DNA of 64,000 bases from Oegoconia quadripuncta. Taxonomy: Eukaryota > Arthropoda > Insecta > Lepidoptera > Autostichidae. The position numbers were made by a program, and so were the translations under genes. Positions 30,319 through 40,350 of the stretch are shown in pieces. The first letter of the stretch is position 1. Each line of letters opens with the position of its first letter. The notes beneath the pieces are model-generated. The model did not search any database and was not told where the DNA came from. It saw only the letters and a list, made by a program, of their open reading frames with translations. The stretch covers positions 19,357,005 to 19,421,004 of the forward strand of contig OX438757.1 of the NCBI GenBank assembly GCA_949316235.1, written 5' to 3'.

Positions 30319-30880
30319 ATACATGTCGGAGATAGCGATAAATTGGCGATAGAATTCATTTTTCGAACGGGCAACTGACTATCATAATACGCGGTTAATG
30401 GGAAGTAAACCTTGGTGGCGCTGGTATCGCCGTGACGTCGTTAACAGTTATATTAGGTCTTCACATCGAAAATGGGACACATTTGGCTACCATCCTTCAA
30501 AAGAGTCGGACCACCACTGGACATCAACGACCATGAGGGACTCTGATTACCTACTACCATCGACGCTTGAAGAATCCGGTGAGTCGTTACTGAATAAGAC
30601 TTTGATTATGGAATTTGAGCAAGGAGGAACTATAGACAAGGTACGGCTGAGTTCCACAGAGTGCACGGGGGGGCCAGGTTGTATGGCACGAGGGGCGTGC
30701 ACATGTTTTCTCTTCAACAGAAAGCATCTCAGGTTCCATGATTATCGTTACGAATACGTTGTTGATTCCCCCATAGTAGTTTGCAATAATATTTGCCTTT
30801 GCCCGAGCCACCCTTTACCACGCGACCCTTTATCGCTAGCAACACCACCCACTCGCCCATGTCCGACATACATATACTGA
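30319..30880 (+). mobile_element. MITE-4 copy
   Basis: It begins TACATGTCGGAGATAGCGAT and ends CCCATGTCCGACATACATAT, so ATGTCGGA-type ends are inverted. Copies: 42150-42697 (minus), 43134-43722 and 48505-49058. A 160-codon frame (30398-30880) spans this copy but is broken in the other three, so I treat the element as non-coding or long dead. Confidence 0.65.
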
Positions 30881-31130
30881 CATACATACACTCGAAAAAC
30901 ATGACCTTCCTTTTATGGTCTGTCGGGTGAAAACTGCATTCAAATTGGAGCATGCATTACTGAGAAACATCCCGACACACATACGCACACACTTACAAAC
31001 ACACATAGACACACAACGCCGTCAAACAAATAACACTCGTCCTTTTTAGTCGGGACTAAAAAACTAAACTAAACTGGTTGTTTATTCTGATAAATATAAA
31101 TTCTGCAAATACAAACAACGTGTCCCATCC

Positions 31131-31332
31131 TATCACCTTCCCGCGGATGCGTCGCAAAACCAATAAAGCACGTAATATTTTACCCATTTCGATTCGTTCA
31201 TAACGTTGTAACGACAGTATCTGGCGGCCATTTTGGATCACTGCCCGTAAGTTATGTCTGCGTAGAGGTAGGAAGCAAATCCATACTAACTGATCGCCTA
31301 TATTTAACTCTAAACGTGTTCAAATATCCCGG
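31131..31332. repeat. Repeat H copy 1
   Basis: It shares TTCCCGCGGATG.GTCGCAAA, TTTTACCCATTTCGATTCGT, ATTTTGGATCACTGCCCGTA and CTGATCGCCTATATTTAACT with 33892-34090 in the same orientation. Probably a LINE 3' end. Confidence 0.65.
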
Positions 31333-31370
31333 AAATGCTATTTAGTGACCTAAGTCTGTCAATAAATAAT

Positions 31371-31787
31371 ATTGGGTCTTTACCTATGAAATTGGAGTTA
31401 TTTTTCTTCGTTAATCATATGTACCAATTCCTCCGATTTTCAAAGCTATATCCAAATTTTTATTTGGAAAATGGAATATTATTTCAAGGTTTCACATGAA
31501 ATATTTTTTAATTTCTGGGCTAAATCACATATACAAAAAAAATTAACAGATCGTTTTCATGCGCTTCCCATAATCATTTCTTAGATGCGCTGAAACTCTT
31601 ATAAAGCGGTAACTTTTAAAAATTAACGCTACCTATACTTAACTTAATGTTATCCGATAATACACACAAAGTTTAGCTAAATTTGGATTTGCCGTTCCCA
31701 ATAAAAAATCAAAAATGTTTGTATTGAGAAAACAGTCTTAATGAAATTATTCATACAAAACGCCAATTTCATAGGTAAGGACCTAAT
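31371..31787. mobile_element. MITE-1 copy, both ends complete
   Basis: Left end ATTGGGTCTTTACCTATGAA, right end CAATTTCATAGGTAAGGACC then TAAT: inverted repeats of about 25 bp. TA at the outer edges fits TA targeting (inference: Tc1/mariner-like). No coding capacity. Confidence 0.85.
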
Positions 31788-32000
31788 ATAAATATTTGAG
31801 ACACTTACACCAATCATCATCAACAGCCTTATACGTCCGTATGCCATGTCTGCGTAGAGGTGGGAAATGCTTCCATAACCGCCAATTTTTATAAGCTTTT
31901 AAGCTCATGCAACTGGTATATACTGGTCTTAACCAGTAACATACATTGAAAAGACTTTCATCTTCAAGCACTGAGGTATTTTGGACCGAGTGTAAATTCA

Positions 32001-32400
32001 TTACTGCGATGTACGTTACTGTGAAAGTTTATCATTGCGACGTACGTTGTCGCGAAAGTTCTTTACTGCGATGTACGTTACTGCGAAAGTTTATCATTGC
32101 GACGTACGTTGTCGCGAAAGTTCTTTACTGCGATGTACGTTACTGCGAAAGTTTATCATTGCGACATACGTTGTCGCGAAAGTTCTTTACTGCGATGTAC
32201 GTTACTGCGAAAGTTTATCATTGCGACGTACGTTGTCGCGAAAGTTCTTTACTGCGATGTACGTTACTGCGAAAGTTTATCATTGCGACGTACGCTGTCG
32301 CGAAAGTTCTTTACTGCGATGTACGTTACTGCGAAAGTTTATCATTGCGACGTACGTTGTCGCGAAAGTTCTTTACTGCGATGTACGTTACTGCGATAGT
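32001..32400. repeat. Minisatellite of 62-bp units, six copies and a part
   Basis: TTACTGCGATGTACGTTACT recurs at 32001, 32063, 32125, 32187, 32249, 32311 and 32373. Each unit is two related 31-bp halves: one with GCGATGTACGTTACTGCGAA, the other with GCGACGTACGTTGTCGCGAA. Since 62 is not a multiple of three and no phase has a stop, all three plus frames are open, which creates 100-213-codon frames. These are not convincing genes. Confidence 0.9.
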
Positions 32401-32431
32401 TCACCGTTGCGACTCTTCCATTGCTCATCAC

Positions 32432-32690
32432 TTAGATCCATACATGGTGACAGGTCTTGTGAATTTTCCCCTTGAATTTCAGGGGCAACCGTGGGTCATA
32501 CAGAGCCCCCGAGACCTGTTGCCATTTCATCGATCCTACATTTATCCTGTTCCTCATGTCCTGGTCAATGCCGTTATTCTGAAGTAAGGAACCCAGGTAC
32601 CGGAAATTTGAGCAGGTTGGTAAAAGCACCATGCTTAGGCTATATTGGAAACTGAAAGGACCAAAATAACCGGGGTAATTAATATGGAGT
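32432..32690 (-). pseudogene. RTE-c/BovB-type reverse transcriptase fragment
   Basis: The minus strand encodes FRYLGSLLQNNGIDQDMRNR, INVGSMKWQQVSGALYDPRL and PLKFKGKI, a recognisable segment downstream of the catalytic RT motifs in RTE/BovB LINEs. It is truncated at both ends and directly abuts the 62-bp minisatellite. Confidence 0.75.
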
Positions 32691-33193
32691 CTCATTTGCT
32701 ATTAAAACGCAACGAAATTTACCGTACTCCGTTTCCAAATGTAGTTTAAAAATCCAACCTGGAAAAACCTCCCAATCGTAACGTCACCTCTCATCAAGCA
32801 AAATTCCACAAAGCCCTCCAATTTTTAATTAATCTAATCCGAAAAGCCGACGAAATCCCCGCGCCGGTTAATGGCATGCGACATCCTGACTGATGAGCGA
32901 CTACGCTATTCAGACAGGTTATGATAGACCGCGGCGGGAGGCGACAGATGTACGCACTGAACACGAAAAACTCGGCAGATAAAATTATTCAAAAAAAAAA
33001 ATAGTCAATATTTTTTTGAAATTATTCGCATAGATCGTTTAATCTTATTGAAAAGTCATTTATATAGATTAAAAATAGATGAGACAGCTCTTGTTAGGCC
33101 AGCATTTTGCATGTAAAATCCGACCATACATTTAGTTTTGATGTAATAATTATCAATAAAATAATATTGCTAAGGAAAAACTTTTTCTGATTA
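32691..33193. other. Unassigned DNA
   Basis: No gene or repeat supported. A short A run is at 32991. Confidence 0.4.
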
Positions 33194-33360
33194 AATGAAT
33201 ACGCGATTGATCACAATCTCACCTGATGGAAAGTGATGATATGGCCGACTTTGAAGCAAGCGATATTAATAGATGCCTATTCTCCTGCTCTTGAAGATCC
33301 CAGGGTTATAGACTAGAAAGACTGACACCGGAAGGGAGCTCCAGGCGTTGACTGTTCTGT
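33194..33360 (-). mobile_element. LINE-K 3' end
   Basis: Plus-strand GATCACAATCTCACCTGATG, CTGCTCTTGAAGATCCCAGG and GACACCGGAAGGGAGCTCCA. Confidence 0.8.
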
Positions 33361-33802
33361 CAATGTCAAAACTGTTCTACAACTATTACTTGATTGGTCG
33401 AAGCCAGTCTCACCTCTGACATATAAAGCATTGTATCACCAAAACGGTTGAAAAAAAAGTCCCATTGCGACAAAACCACCTGCTCGTCGATTTTTTAATA
33501 GAGTGCGTAAAAAATATCATCGTTACATTTATACCCATTTGCTGTTATCGGATTGTCGCTTCGCTTAATCAAAATTGCACGCTTACCTCGGAGTAAAATT
33601 TGCCGGTAATTATGAATACTCGTACCTATATATAGCACAGGCAAGCGTCCCACTTGCATAAAGTATGAAAGAAATGATGAATGAAAGAAGAACAAGTATG
33701 CGGAATAAAAGTGCGAGAGGCATAGATGATAGAACTGGAATGGAAGAGTACAATATTATAGAATAGGGATAGCACAACAAAGACTCCAACACATATTGGA
33801 GG

Positions 33803-33805
<3 letters not shown>

Positions 33806-33851
<46 letters not shown>
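33806..33851 (+). repeat. Poly(A) run of 46 bases
   Basis: Uninterrupted A run, probably the tail of a recent retroposition whose body lies upstream (about 33610-33805). That body was not identified, and its length may be affected by assembly. Confidence 0.7.
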
Positions 33852-33854
<3 letters not shown>

Positions 33855-33891
33855 TCGTATATCATCATCAACACAGCCTCACTCGAATCCC

Positions 33892-34090
33892 AATACCTTC
33901 CCGCGGATGTGTCGCAAAACCAATAAACAATGTAATATTTTACCCATTTCGATTCGTTCTTAACATTGTAACGAAAGTATCTGGCGGACATTTTGGATCA
34001 CTGCCCGTATGCTGTCTGCGTAGAAGTGGGAAGCAAATCCATAATAACTGATCGCCTATATTTAACTCTAGTGTTCGACTATCCCGGAAT
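33892..34090. repeat. Repeat H copy 2
   Basis: Direct-repeat partner of 31131-31332, about 90 % similar by eye. It follows the poly(A) run and a CATCATCA stretch. Confidence 0.65.
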
Positions 34091-34117
34091 AGTCTGTGAA
34101 TGTGTGTATGTAGTGAA

Positions 34118-34356
34118 AGTATGTAGTTAATATACCGAACATTCGCACTAAGCGGTTCGACTCTTCATTCATAATGCGAACAGCCAAAGCATGGAACTCC
34201 CTTCCGGCGTCAGTCTTTCCTGAATCCTACAACCTTGGGATCTTCACGAGCAGAGTGAATAGGCATTTACTGGGATCGCGTGCTTCATCTTCGACCACAT
34301 CGTCGCTTTCCATCAGATGAGATTGTGGTTAAATGCGTATCCAGTTAAATATAAAA
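34118..34356 (+). mobile_element. LINE-K 3' end
   Basis: TAATATACCGAACATTCGCA, GCGAACAGCCAAAGCATGGA, CATTTACTGGGATCGCGTGC, ending GCGTATCCAGTTAAAT. Confidence 0.85.
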
Positions 34357-34389
34357 ATATATATAAATATTTGAGACTCTTACATCAAT

Positions 34390-34510
34390 CATCATCAACA
34401 GTCTTACACGTCCTCACTATTGGGGCACAGCCTCCGTTCACTGGGGGAGGGTATGTGACATAATCCACCACGCTGGCCCAATGCGGATTGATGGATTTGT
34501 TTCTGACTAG
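34390..34510 (-). mobile_element. SINE-D-related remnant
   Basis: It shares ATAATCCACCACGCTGGCCC and CAATGCGG with SINE-D bodies, but the outer parts differ. Confidence 0.4.
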
Positions 34511-35054
34511 TGGTGACAGGCAGTGTTTAAAGCCGGCCCTGTTTGCCACGAACTGCCTTCAATTTACCGATTATTGGCCTCCGAAGCACGGAACCGACAA
34601 ATTAAAAAACCAGTAGTGGTTAACCATAAAAGGGTTGACCGCGTCACATATTACTTAATTTCGCTACTTCAAAACGAATGCGACTGCGCCACTTTGCAAG
34701 AGAATTACAAGACATCCGCGACGATTTTTTAACACAGTGCGTAGAAAAAATCATCGTTTCATTCGTACACATTTGCTGTTAAGTCGGAATGTTATATGCC
34801 TTTTCAAAATTGCACGCTTACCTCGGAGCAAAATTAGCCGGTAAATGTGAAAATATCGCCCCAGGGTAAACGGTAATAATTATCCAGTGGCCCATGATGA
34901 TACTACCGATTTAGTTAATTAAATAGCACCCGGTTTACCGGGTAATTTGGATAATGTTTCACATTAGCATATAGGATATTTGATACATTTTATATGTAGC
35001 CGGGATTAAAACTGCAAATATTTTTTTACTTGTAGATAAGTCGGGAACTATTCC

Positions 35055-35121
35055 GACCACCGATTAGTGTAGTGACTGTGCCTTCGAAATCAACGGTTGC
35101 TGGTTCGAGTTCCGTAGGTCC
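35055..35121 (+). mobile_element. Diverged SINE-B head
   Basis: ACCACCGATTAGTGTAGTGA, AATCAACGGTTGCTGGTTCG, then unrelated sequence. Confidence 0.5.
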
Positions 35122-35276
35122 TTTTCCCACACACGCGTCTTCCTCATAAATGGTACCACGATGGTTTATTAGTAGATAAGGGCTTCAGGGGCAAAGGGAG
35201 CATAACAACTAGTCTCCATACAATTGCCTTTTGTTTGTTAAGGAAAATACATGCCTGTCTTTCTAGTTTTAAGAAG

Positions 35277-35430
35277 TTGCAAGTTACAAACGAAGTTATA
35301 AACGAAGTTACAAACGAAGTTACAAACGAAGTTACAGACGAAGTTACAGACGAAGTTACATACGAAGTTACAGACGAAGTTACAGACGAAGTTACAGACG
35401 AAGTTACAAACGAACAAACGAAATTACAAA
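35277..35430. repeat. Minisatellite of 12-bp units, about 12 copies
   Basis: Unit GAAGTTACAAAC with variants ACAGAC, ACATAC and ATAAAC. The unit is a multiple of three without stops, so both strands are open: the plus strand reads (T-N/D-E-V)n and the minus strand (S-V-T-S)n. No start context, signal or flanking domain supports a protein. Confidence 0.9.
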
Positions 35431-35496
35431 CCAAATATAAAAGAATTTTTAATATTATGACTGCTATAACAGTCCTGTGTCCATTAACGTGTTATG

Positions 35497-35578
35497 ACGT
35501 CAACCGATTGGTGTAATGTATGGTGGCGGTAGGTTATATTTGTATGATGAATACGGACCTTTATTCCCGAGTCATGTG
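35497..35578 (+). mobile_element. SINE-B copy with large internal deletion
   Basis: GTCAACCGATTGGTGTAATG joined to TTTGTATGATGAATACGGAC and TTATTCCCGAGTCATG. Confidence 0.5.
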
Positions 35579-35655
35579 AACTCACAAATGATCAAACATA
35601 CAGTCGTTATAGCAAATACAAAACAGCCAATAAGAAAAGAGAAAATATTATAGTA

Positions 35656-35869
35656 AGGTGGAAGCGTACTGACCCAGAAACCCCAACACATTTGGAAGAC
35701 TGGCTCTCTTACCTTTGACAACCGGAACACAACAATGCTATTAACATTGCTGCTTGGCGGCAGATTTAGATAAGATGGTGGTAGCTAGCCAGACGACATT
35801 TAAAATGCCGTACCACCAACCAAACAGAGTACTTAAACATGTACCCCACTGGGGATCGAACCCGCAACA
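35656..35869 (-). mobile_element. SINE-A copy lacking both ends
   Basis: GGTGGAAGCGTACTGACCCA to CACTGGGGATCGAACCCGCA. Confidence 0.85.
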
Positions 35870-36235
35870 TATGTATGCATGTTTGTACGTATGTATTACC
35901 CTCCTTCCTGGTTCAATAATAACAAAACGTTACCTATTATAGTAATAATATCTAACACAAAATTTTGCTCAAATTTAATAAAATAAAACCTCCTTTGAAA
36001 ATAATTTTCGCCGTCACAATTTTAGCGAAACGGTAATGAAGGCCGCGTGAGCTGTATCATGCCATAAATCTATTTTTCAGTAATAAATTGCACTATTAGG
36101 TTGCTTTTGGCTTTGTTTTTGGCTACAATTCATGCAGAGGCACTATAAGGAATGCTAGTACTGATTTCTGTATGTATGTTGAATTTCTATCGGAACATGC
36201 TCAACGACTCAAGACGCCTTCAAGTTTAGTAGAAA

Positions 36236-36432
36236 ATTAGGGCCATGCTGAATCGCTTCGAGCAACCACTCAAAATTAAGCCACGATGAATCGCTCCCAG
36301 CAACTACTCAAAATTGGACCATGCTGAATCGCTCCGAGCAACCACTCAAAATTAGGTCATGCTGAATCGCTCCGAGCAACCACTTAAAATTGGGCCCTGC
36401 TGAATCGCTCCGAGCAACCACTGAAAATCCGG
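36236..36432. repeat. Minisatellite of 38-bp units, five copies
   Basis: TGAATCGCT recurs at 36249, 36287, 36325, 36363 and 36401, each followed by CGAGCAACCACT-type sequence and AAAATT. Spacing is exactly 38. Confidence 0.9.
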
Positions 36433-36685
36433 CAGAAAATTGGACCTGCGTAGTCGCGATTTTCAAGTACAGGTCTCCTTGTAATTCAGCAGAATATCTT
36501 TCACGCTCGCCCCCCCTCCTTCCCGCACACGTTCCCACGTTAGTCCCTTCCCGCTCGGTGTCGCTGTAAAACGCCCGCCGGCCAATCAGCCGTAGTCCAT
36601 AGTCATTAAAAAATTGACGCAACTTTGGACAGAGCTCGCTCTTACCCTTGGCATAGCTTAGAAAGCCCTAGGTAGTCTTAGCCTC
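36433..36685. promoter_or_regulatory. GC- and CpG-containing block with a CCAAT motif
   Basis: It has C-rich tracts (CGCCCCCCCTCCTTCCC), GCCGGCCAATCAGCC and ATTAAAAAATTGACGC, and directly follows the 38-bp minisatellite. Promoter-like composition only. No adjacent gene was found in either direction, so it may instead be part of an unknown repeat. Confidence 0.25.
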
Positions 36686-36770
36686 AATCAAGTATACTTT
36701 ATTACACAAAAATTTAAGAATACACTTGATAAATATAGCTTCAAAATTGTACAAAGAATTGAATACAATG
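36686..36770 (-). mobile_element. LINE-Q 3' tail fragment
   Basis: CAATCAAGTATACTTTATTA, CACAAAAATTTAAG: reverse complement of an AATAAAGTATA terminal block. Confidence 0.45.
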
Positions 36771-36772
36771 TT

Positions 36773-37043
36773 CCGATTCCCAGCGGGGTACATGTTCAAG
36801 TACTCTGTTTGGTTGGTGGTAGGACATTTTAAATGCCCGCCTGGTTAGATACCACCATCTAAATCTGCCGCCAAGCAGCAATGTTAATAGCATTGTTGTA
36901 TTCCGGTTGTCAGAGATAAGATAGCCAGTCCCCCAAATGTGTTAGGGTTTCCGGGTCAGTACGCTTCCACCTTCGACCTCATCTTCACTTTACATCAGGT
37001 GTGATTGAGGTCAAGTACCAATCCGTTGTGAATTAAAAAAAAT
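36773..37043 (+). mobile_element. SINE-A copy lacking most of the head
   Basis: It starts in the B box (CCGATTCCCAGCGGGGTACA) and runs to the A tail. Confidence 0.88.
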
Positions 37044-37228
37044 CCATAACAGACGCAAAAGCCAGACAGACAGACAGACTCGGATTTATATTATTAGCAT
37101 ATGGAAGTATGATACTCTAACTAAATAACTACAGGACACACGGTCGTTAATAGAGCAGAAAGGAGAATTAACGATTATTAAGCGCATTCATGCAGAAAGA
37201 ACATAATTTGGGTTCACATTAGCTCCCA

Positions 37229-37258
37229 TAGTAATGTAGAGTCGACTCTACATTACTA
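37229..37258. repeat. Perfect 30-bp palindrome
   Basis: TAGTAATGTAGAGTC followed at once by its exact reverse complement, centred on GTCGAC. Confidence 0.9.
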
Positions 37259-37334
37259 ATAGAGTCTTGTTCAAAGAAGACAGTGCTTTATCAGTTTCAA
37301 CAAAAAATACTAATTTATGAAAATTATTATTAGT

Positions 37335-37395
37335 AAGGCTTTTGTCCAGCAGTGGACGTCTTTCGGCTGATATGATGATGATGATTATTATTAAT
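37335..37395 (+). mobile_element. RTE-a 3' tail fragment
   Basis: CCAGCAGTGGACGTCTTTCG, GCTGATATGATGATGATGAT. Confidence 0.65.
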
Positions 37396-37691
37396 TGCTG
37401 AACAACTATTTTTATTTTTATTTTATTTTATTTTCAAGGTTTACCAACAATTGTTTACACTAAGACCTGTAAATACACATTAAGTAAACTGATACCGTTA
37501 AGTGTAATCATTTACAGGTAAACACCACATCCACTAACAATATATTATATTTATAACAACTAATTAATAATTAATTCAAGACTTCAGAAGTTCTTCAATT
37601 ATTCTAAGATTTTAGTCTATTAGAGAATCCAAAGCTGCTCTGTAGAACTTAGCAATGGAATCAAAGTGCACATCCGTTTGATCACTGCATG

Positions 37692-37947
37692 TATTTAATA
37701 TCTTACTTAGCTTATTAATCATTCATACTATGTAATATCTTACTTAGCTTATTAATCATTCATACTATGTAATATCTTACTTAGCTTATTAATCATTCAT
37801 ACTATGTAATATCTTACTTAGCTTATTAATCATTCATACTATGTAATATCTTACTTAGCTTATTAATCATTCATACTATGTAATATCTTACTTAGCTTAT
37901 TAATCATTCATACTATTTAATATTTTACTTAGCTTATTAATAATTAC
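37692..37947. repeat. Minisatellite of 37-bp units, about seven copies
   Basis: Units start at 37692, 37729, 37766, 37803, 37840, 37877 and 37914 (TATGTAATATCTTACTTAGC, then TTATTAATCATTCATAC). The inner copies look identical; the outer ones differ by a few bases. Confidence 0.92.
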
Positions 37948-37972
37948 TATTTATTTATTTATTTATGTTAAG

Positions 37973-38085
37973 GAAAACCAACGGCCATGTTAAATCACAA
38001 ATAACAATGGGGAATTATACCTGACGGCTAATAACAATGAAGATTATAATCTGAGTTGAATTTCTCAGTATGACTGAGTTAACAT

Positions 38086-38136
<51 letters not shown>

Positions 38137-38140
38137 CGTA
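37973..38140. repeat. Dispersed repeat piece followed by TTTA microsatellite
   Basis: GTTAAGGAAAACCAACGGCC and CATGTTAAATCACAAATAAC are the reverse complement of part of MITE-2 (8123-8195). A TTTA repeat fills about 38088-38137, and the next sequence (TAGAATCAACAGCATTATTG) also occurs at about 1717. Confidence 0.55.
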
Positions 38141-38763
38141 GAATCAACAGCATTATTGCAGAAATTATATTATAGTAAACTAATAGGTACCAAACTTATG
38201 CCAATTAGTGATTCTCATTATGTTACCGACAGTGGTTATCGTTATAATGGAGTGGGTAACGTTTTAATTATAAAAGAATTAAGTAATAATAAGCCAAGTA
38301 AAAATGTCAAAACTATAGATCTATGTAACAATTAACTAATAAAAATAATGATGAAACACAATAAGTTGTCGCATGTGTACAAATTAACGACTTCGATTGT
38401 AGTGTCTGTGAGTATATGTGTGTGTGTGTGTGTACGTTATTATTTGGTATGTACGGTAGTTGAGTACTTTTGTTAACCTGCCACCGAGCGGCGCAGGCGC
38501 CTGCCTGTGTGGGTAGGCTGACGAAGTGTGTTTATGTGTGTGTGTAACATATTTCTATTTTAATTTGTTTTTACCCGACTGACCAAGTAATGTTTTTCGA
38601 GAGTATGTAACTCGTATATCCGTTCCATTAGCGAATCTTATAGCGGATTTTGAAGTGCATTGCATGGTGTCGTTCAATTCGTCTTGGTACCTAGAATGTC
38701 ATAGGATATATTTTACATGACGTCCGCGAAATACAAGATACGCTGTCGAGTTTTTTGGTTTCC
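38141..38763. other. Unassigned DNA
   Basis: No supported gene. GT repeats lie at about 38418-38433 and a GC-rich CGAGCGGCGCAGGCGCCTG at about 38486. Confidence 0.4.
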
Positions 38764-38935
38764 TTTTTTTATGATTGACTGGATTCGCGTTTGACCACAA
38801 TCTCGTCTGATGGAAAGTGACGATGTGGTCGAAGATGACGCACGCGATTCCAGTAAACGCCTATTCACTCTGCTCTTGAAGATCCCAAGGTTGTAGGATT
38901 CAGGAAGGACTGACGCCGGAACGGAGTTCTTTGAT
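38764..38935 (-). mobile_element. LINE-K 3' end
   Basis: T run, GATTGACTGGATTCGCGTTT, CTGCTCTTGAAGATCCCAAG, CTGACGCCGGAACGGAGTTC. Confidence 0.85.
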
Positions 38936-39165
38936 TTTAAATACTTAAATAGTTATTACTTTAGTATTTATTTAAATTTTTTTTTAATTTGTTGACGTTG
39001 TCTTCTGCGACAATTTCATCCTTCCACCTCTGTAACATTACTTATAAAATGTCGGCGAGGGTTCTTAGATGAGGTGGATTTGCTAAGTCTAAATGCTGGC
39101 GAAGGCCTGGAATCAGGAATCGTGTGAATAATTTGTCAAAGCCTTGATTATCGTAATGCCAATAA

Positions 39166-39294
39166 AGAGATAAAATAGCCAGTCCCCCAAATAAGATGGG
39201 GTTTCCGGGTCAGTACGTTACCAACTTTGGCCTCATCTTCACTTAACATCAGGTGTGATTGATGTCAAATTCTAATCCGTTGTACATAAAAAAA
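39166..39294 (+). mobile_element. SINE-A 3' half
   Basis: It starts within the body (AGAGATAAAATAGCCAGTCC) and runs to the A tail. Confidence 0.85.
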
Positions 39295-39639
39295 TGCCCA
39301 TTGACTATTTCAATGAAAATTAGAACAATGTTCGATTCAATATAATACTTAATTGCATGAGTTAGGGTAGAAGATTGGATGGCAATAATAACAGGTTTTC
39401 TTCAAAATCTGCTTTAATGTAGCGTGCAAATATTTCACATCCTTCGGATAGGAGTAAGTACAATCTTTCACATTTCTTAGTCCAATTAATAGACATTGAG
39501 GTCTATTAAAAATAATATATAGGTACACATTTGTATATTAAATTCTGATTGTATTACTAAACCGAGAAAATATTAATCTAACCAATGTTATATATGCGAA
39601 AGCTTGGATATATTTTTGTGTAGTCAGAACATACCCTAG

Positions 39640-39835
39640 ATTAAAAATAGGTTATCGGAATAAAAATCCTTGTGATGTTGAGTAATTCTACCTACACACA
39701 AAATTTCGTCCAAATCCGTTCATCCGATTTTTCATTTTTTATTCCGATAAAGGGAGGAGTTCCCGCGGGAAAAACAAATTAAACATAGGCGCGATAAAGT
39801 ATACTACGCAGGCGACGTCGCGGGCCGAAAGCTAG
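39640..39835 (+). mobile_element. Helitron-like 3' part
   Basis: AAATTTCGTCCAAATCCGTT, GATAAAGGGAGGAGTTCCCG, ending GTCGCGGGCCGAAAGCTAG and T. The 5' end was not located. Confidence 0.5.
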
Positions 39836-40178
39836 TTAACCATAAATTGTAAATTAATGTCCTATTTAGAAACTGATATATTGTTTTTTAACTATACATT
39901 ATGGTTTTTGTTGCCAATGAAAAGGTTAAACGACATTACTTTCTAACTTTAATAAGAAAAAAAGAGTAGATATATATATGTTATCTACTACTATATGTAT
40001 ATGTTATCTATTATGTTGTTGATTCTTTTATTACTCTAAAACTGGGTCTAGTACTATCGTCCCTTATTATTCAGGAAGAATATTACAATAATTCTTTAAT
40101 TTTTGATTTAGTTTACCTTAGAAAGATAATGTGTCGAAAAGAGACAGCTGGGCAAAAATCGCCTTGAATGTAGATCTG

Positions 40179-40232
40179 CTGTACTGTACTGTACGGTACG
40201 GTACGACACGACACGACACGATACGATACAAT
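40179..40232. repeat. Five-base microsatellite with stepwise variants
   Basis: GTACT-type units change in order to GTACG, ACACG and ATACG along the tract (CTGTA, CGGTA, CGACA, CGATA). Confidence 0.85.
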
Positions 40233-40244
40233 GCTATACAAATA

Positions 40245-40350
40245 CACTTTATTGCACAAAAGAAAATACAGTTACAGAAAGTGGTAAGAGTAGAACGTAC
40301 AATTTGGCGGACTTATCACTAAAAGCGATCTCTTCCCAGCAACCTGTGGA
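40245..40350 (-). mobile_element. LINE-Q 3' end
   Basis: CACTTTATTGCACAAAAGAA, ATTTGGCGGACTTATCACTA, AGCGATCTCTTCCCAGCAAC. Confidence 0.6.

Noticed and set aside
30398..30880. A 160-codon frame with clustered cysteines resembling a pre-SET zinc-binding pattern (CNNICLCP)
   Set aside because: In the three other MITE-4 copies the same site lacks one base and reads alanines where this copy has cysteines. The pattern comes from a frameshift in one copy, not from a conserved domain.
32035..32400. A CRISPR-like array
   Set aside because: The units are contiguous tandem repeats without unique spacers, and the DNA is eukaryotic. It is a minisatellite.
31946..32587. A 213-codon open frame with repeated YVTAKVYHCDVRCRE-type peptides
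   Set aside because: It is produced by the 62-bp minisatellite, which is stop-free in all three plus frames. No signal peptide, domain or flanking coding sequence supports a gene.
35144..35516. Repetitive frames on both strands (TNEV repeats and SVTS repeats)
   Set aside because: Both are by-products of a 12-bp tandem repeat. Overlapping antisense frames of equal quality argue against coding.
36433..36685. A promoter for a host gene
   Set aside because: I kept it only as a low-confidence feature: no coding sequence follows in either direction, and the composition alone is not enough.
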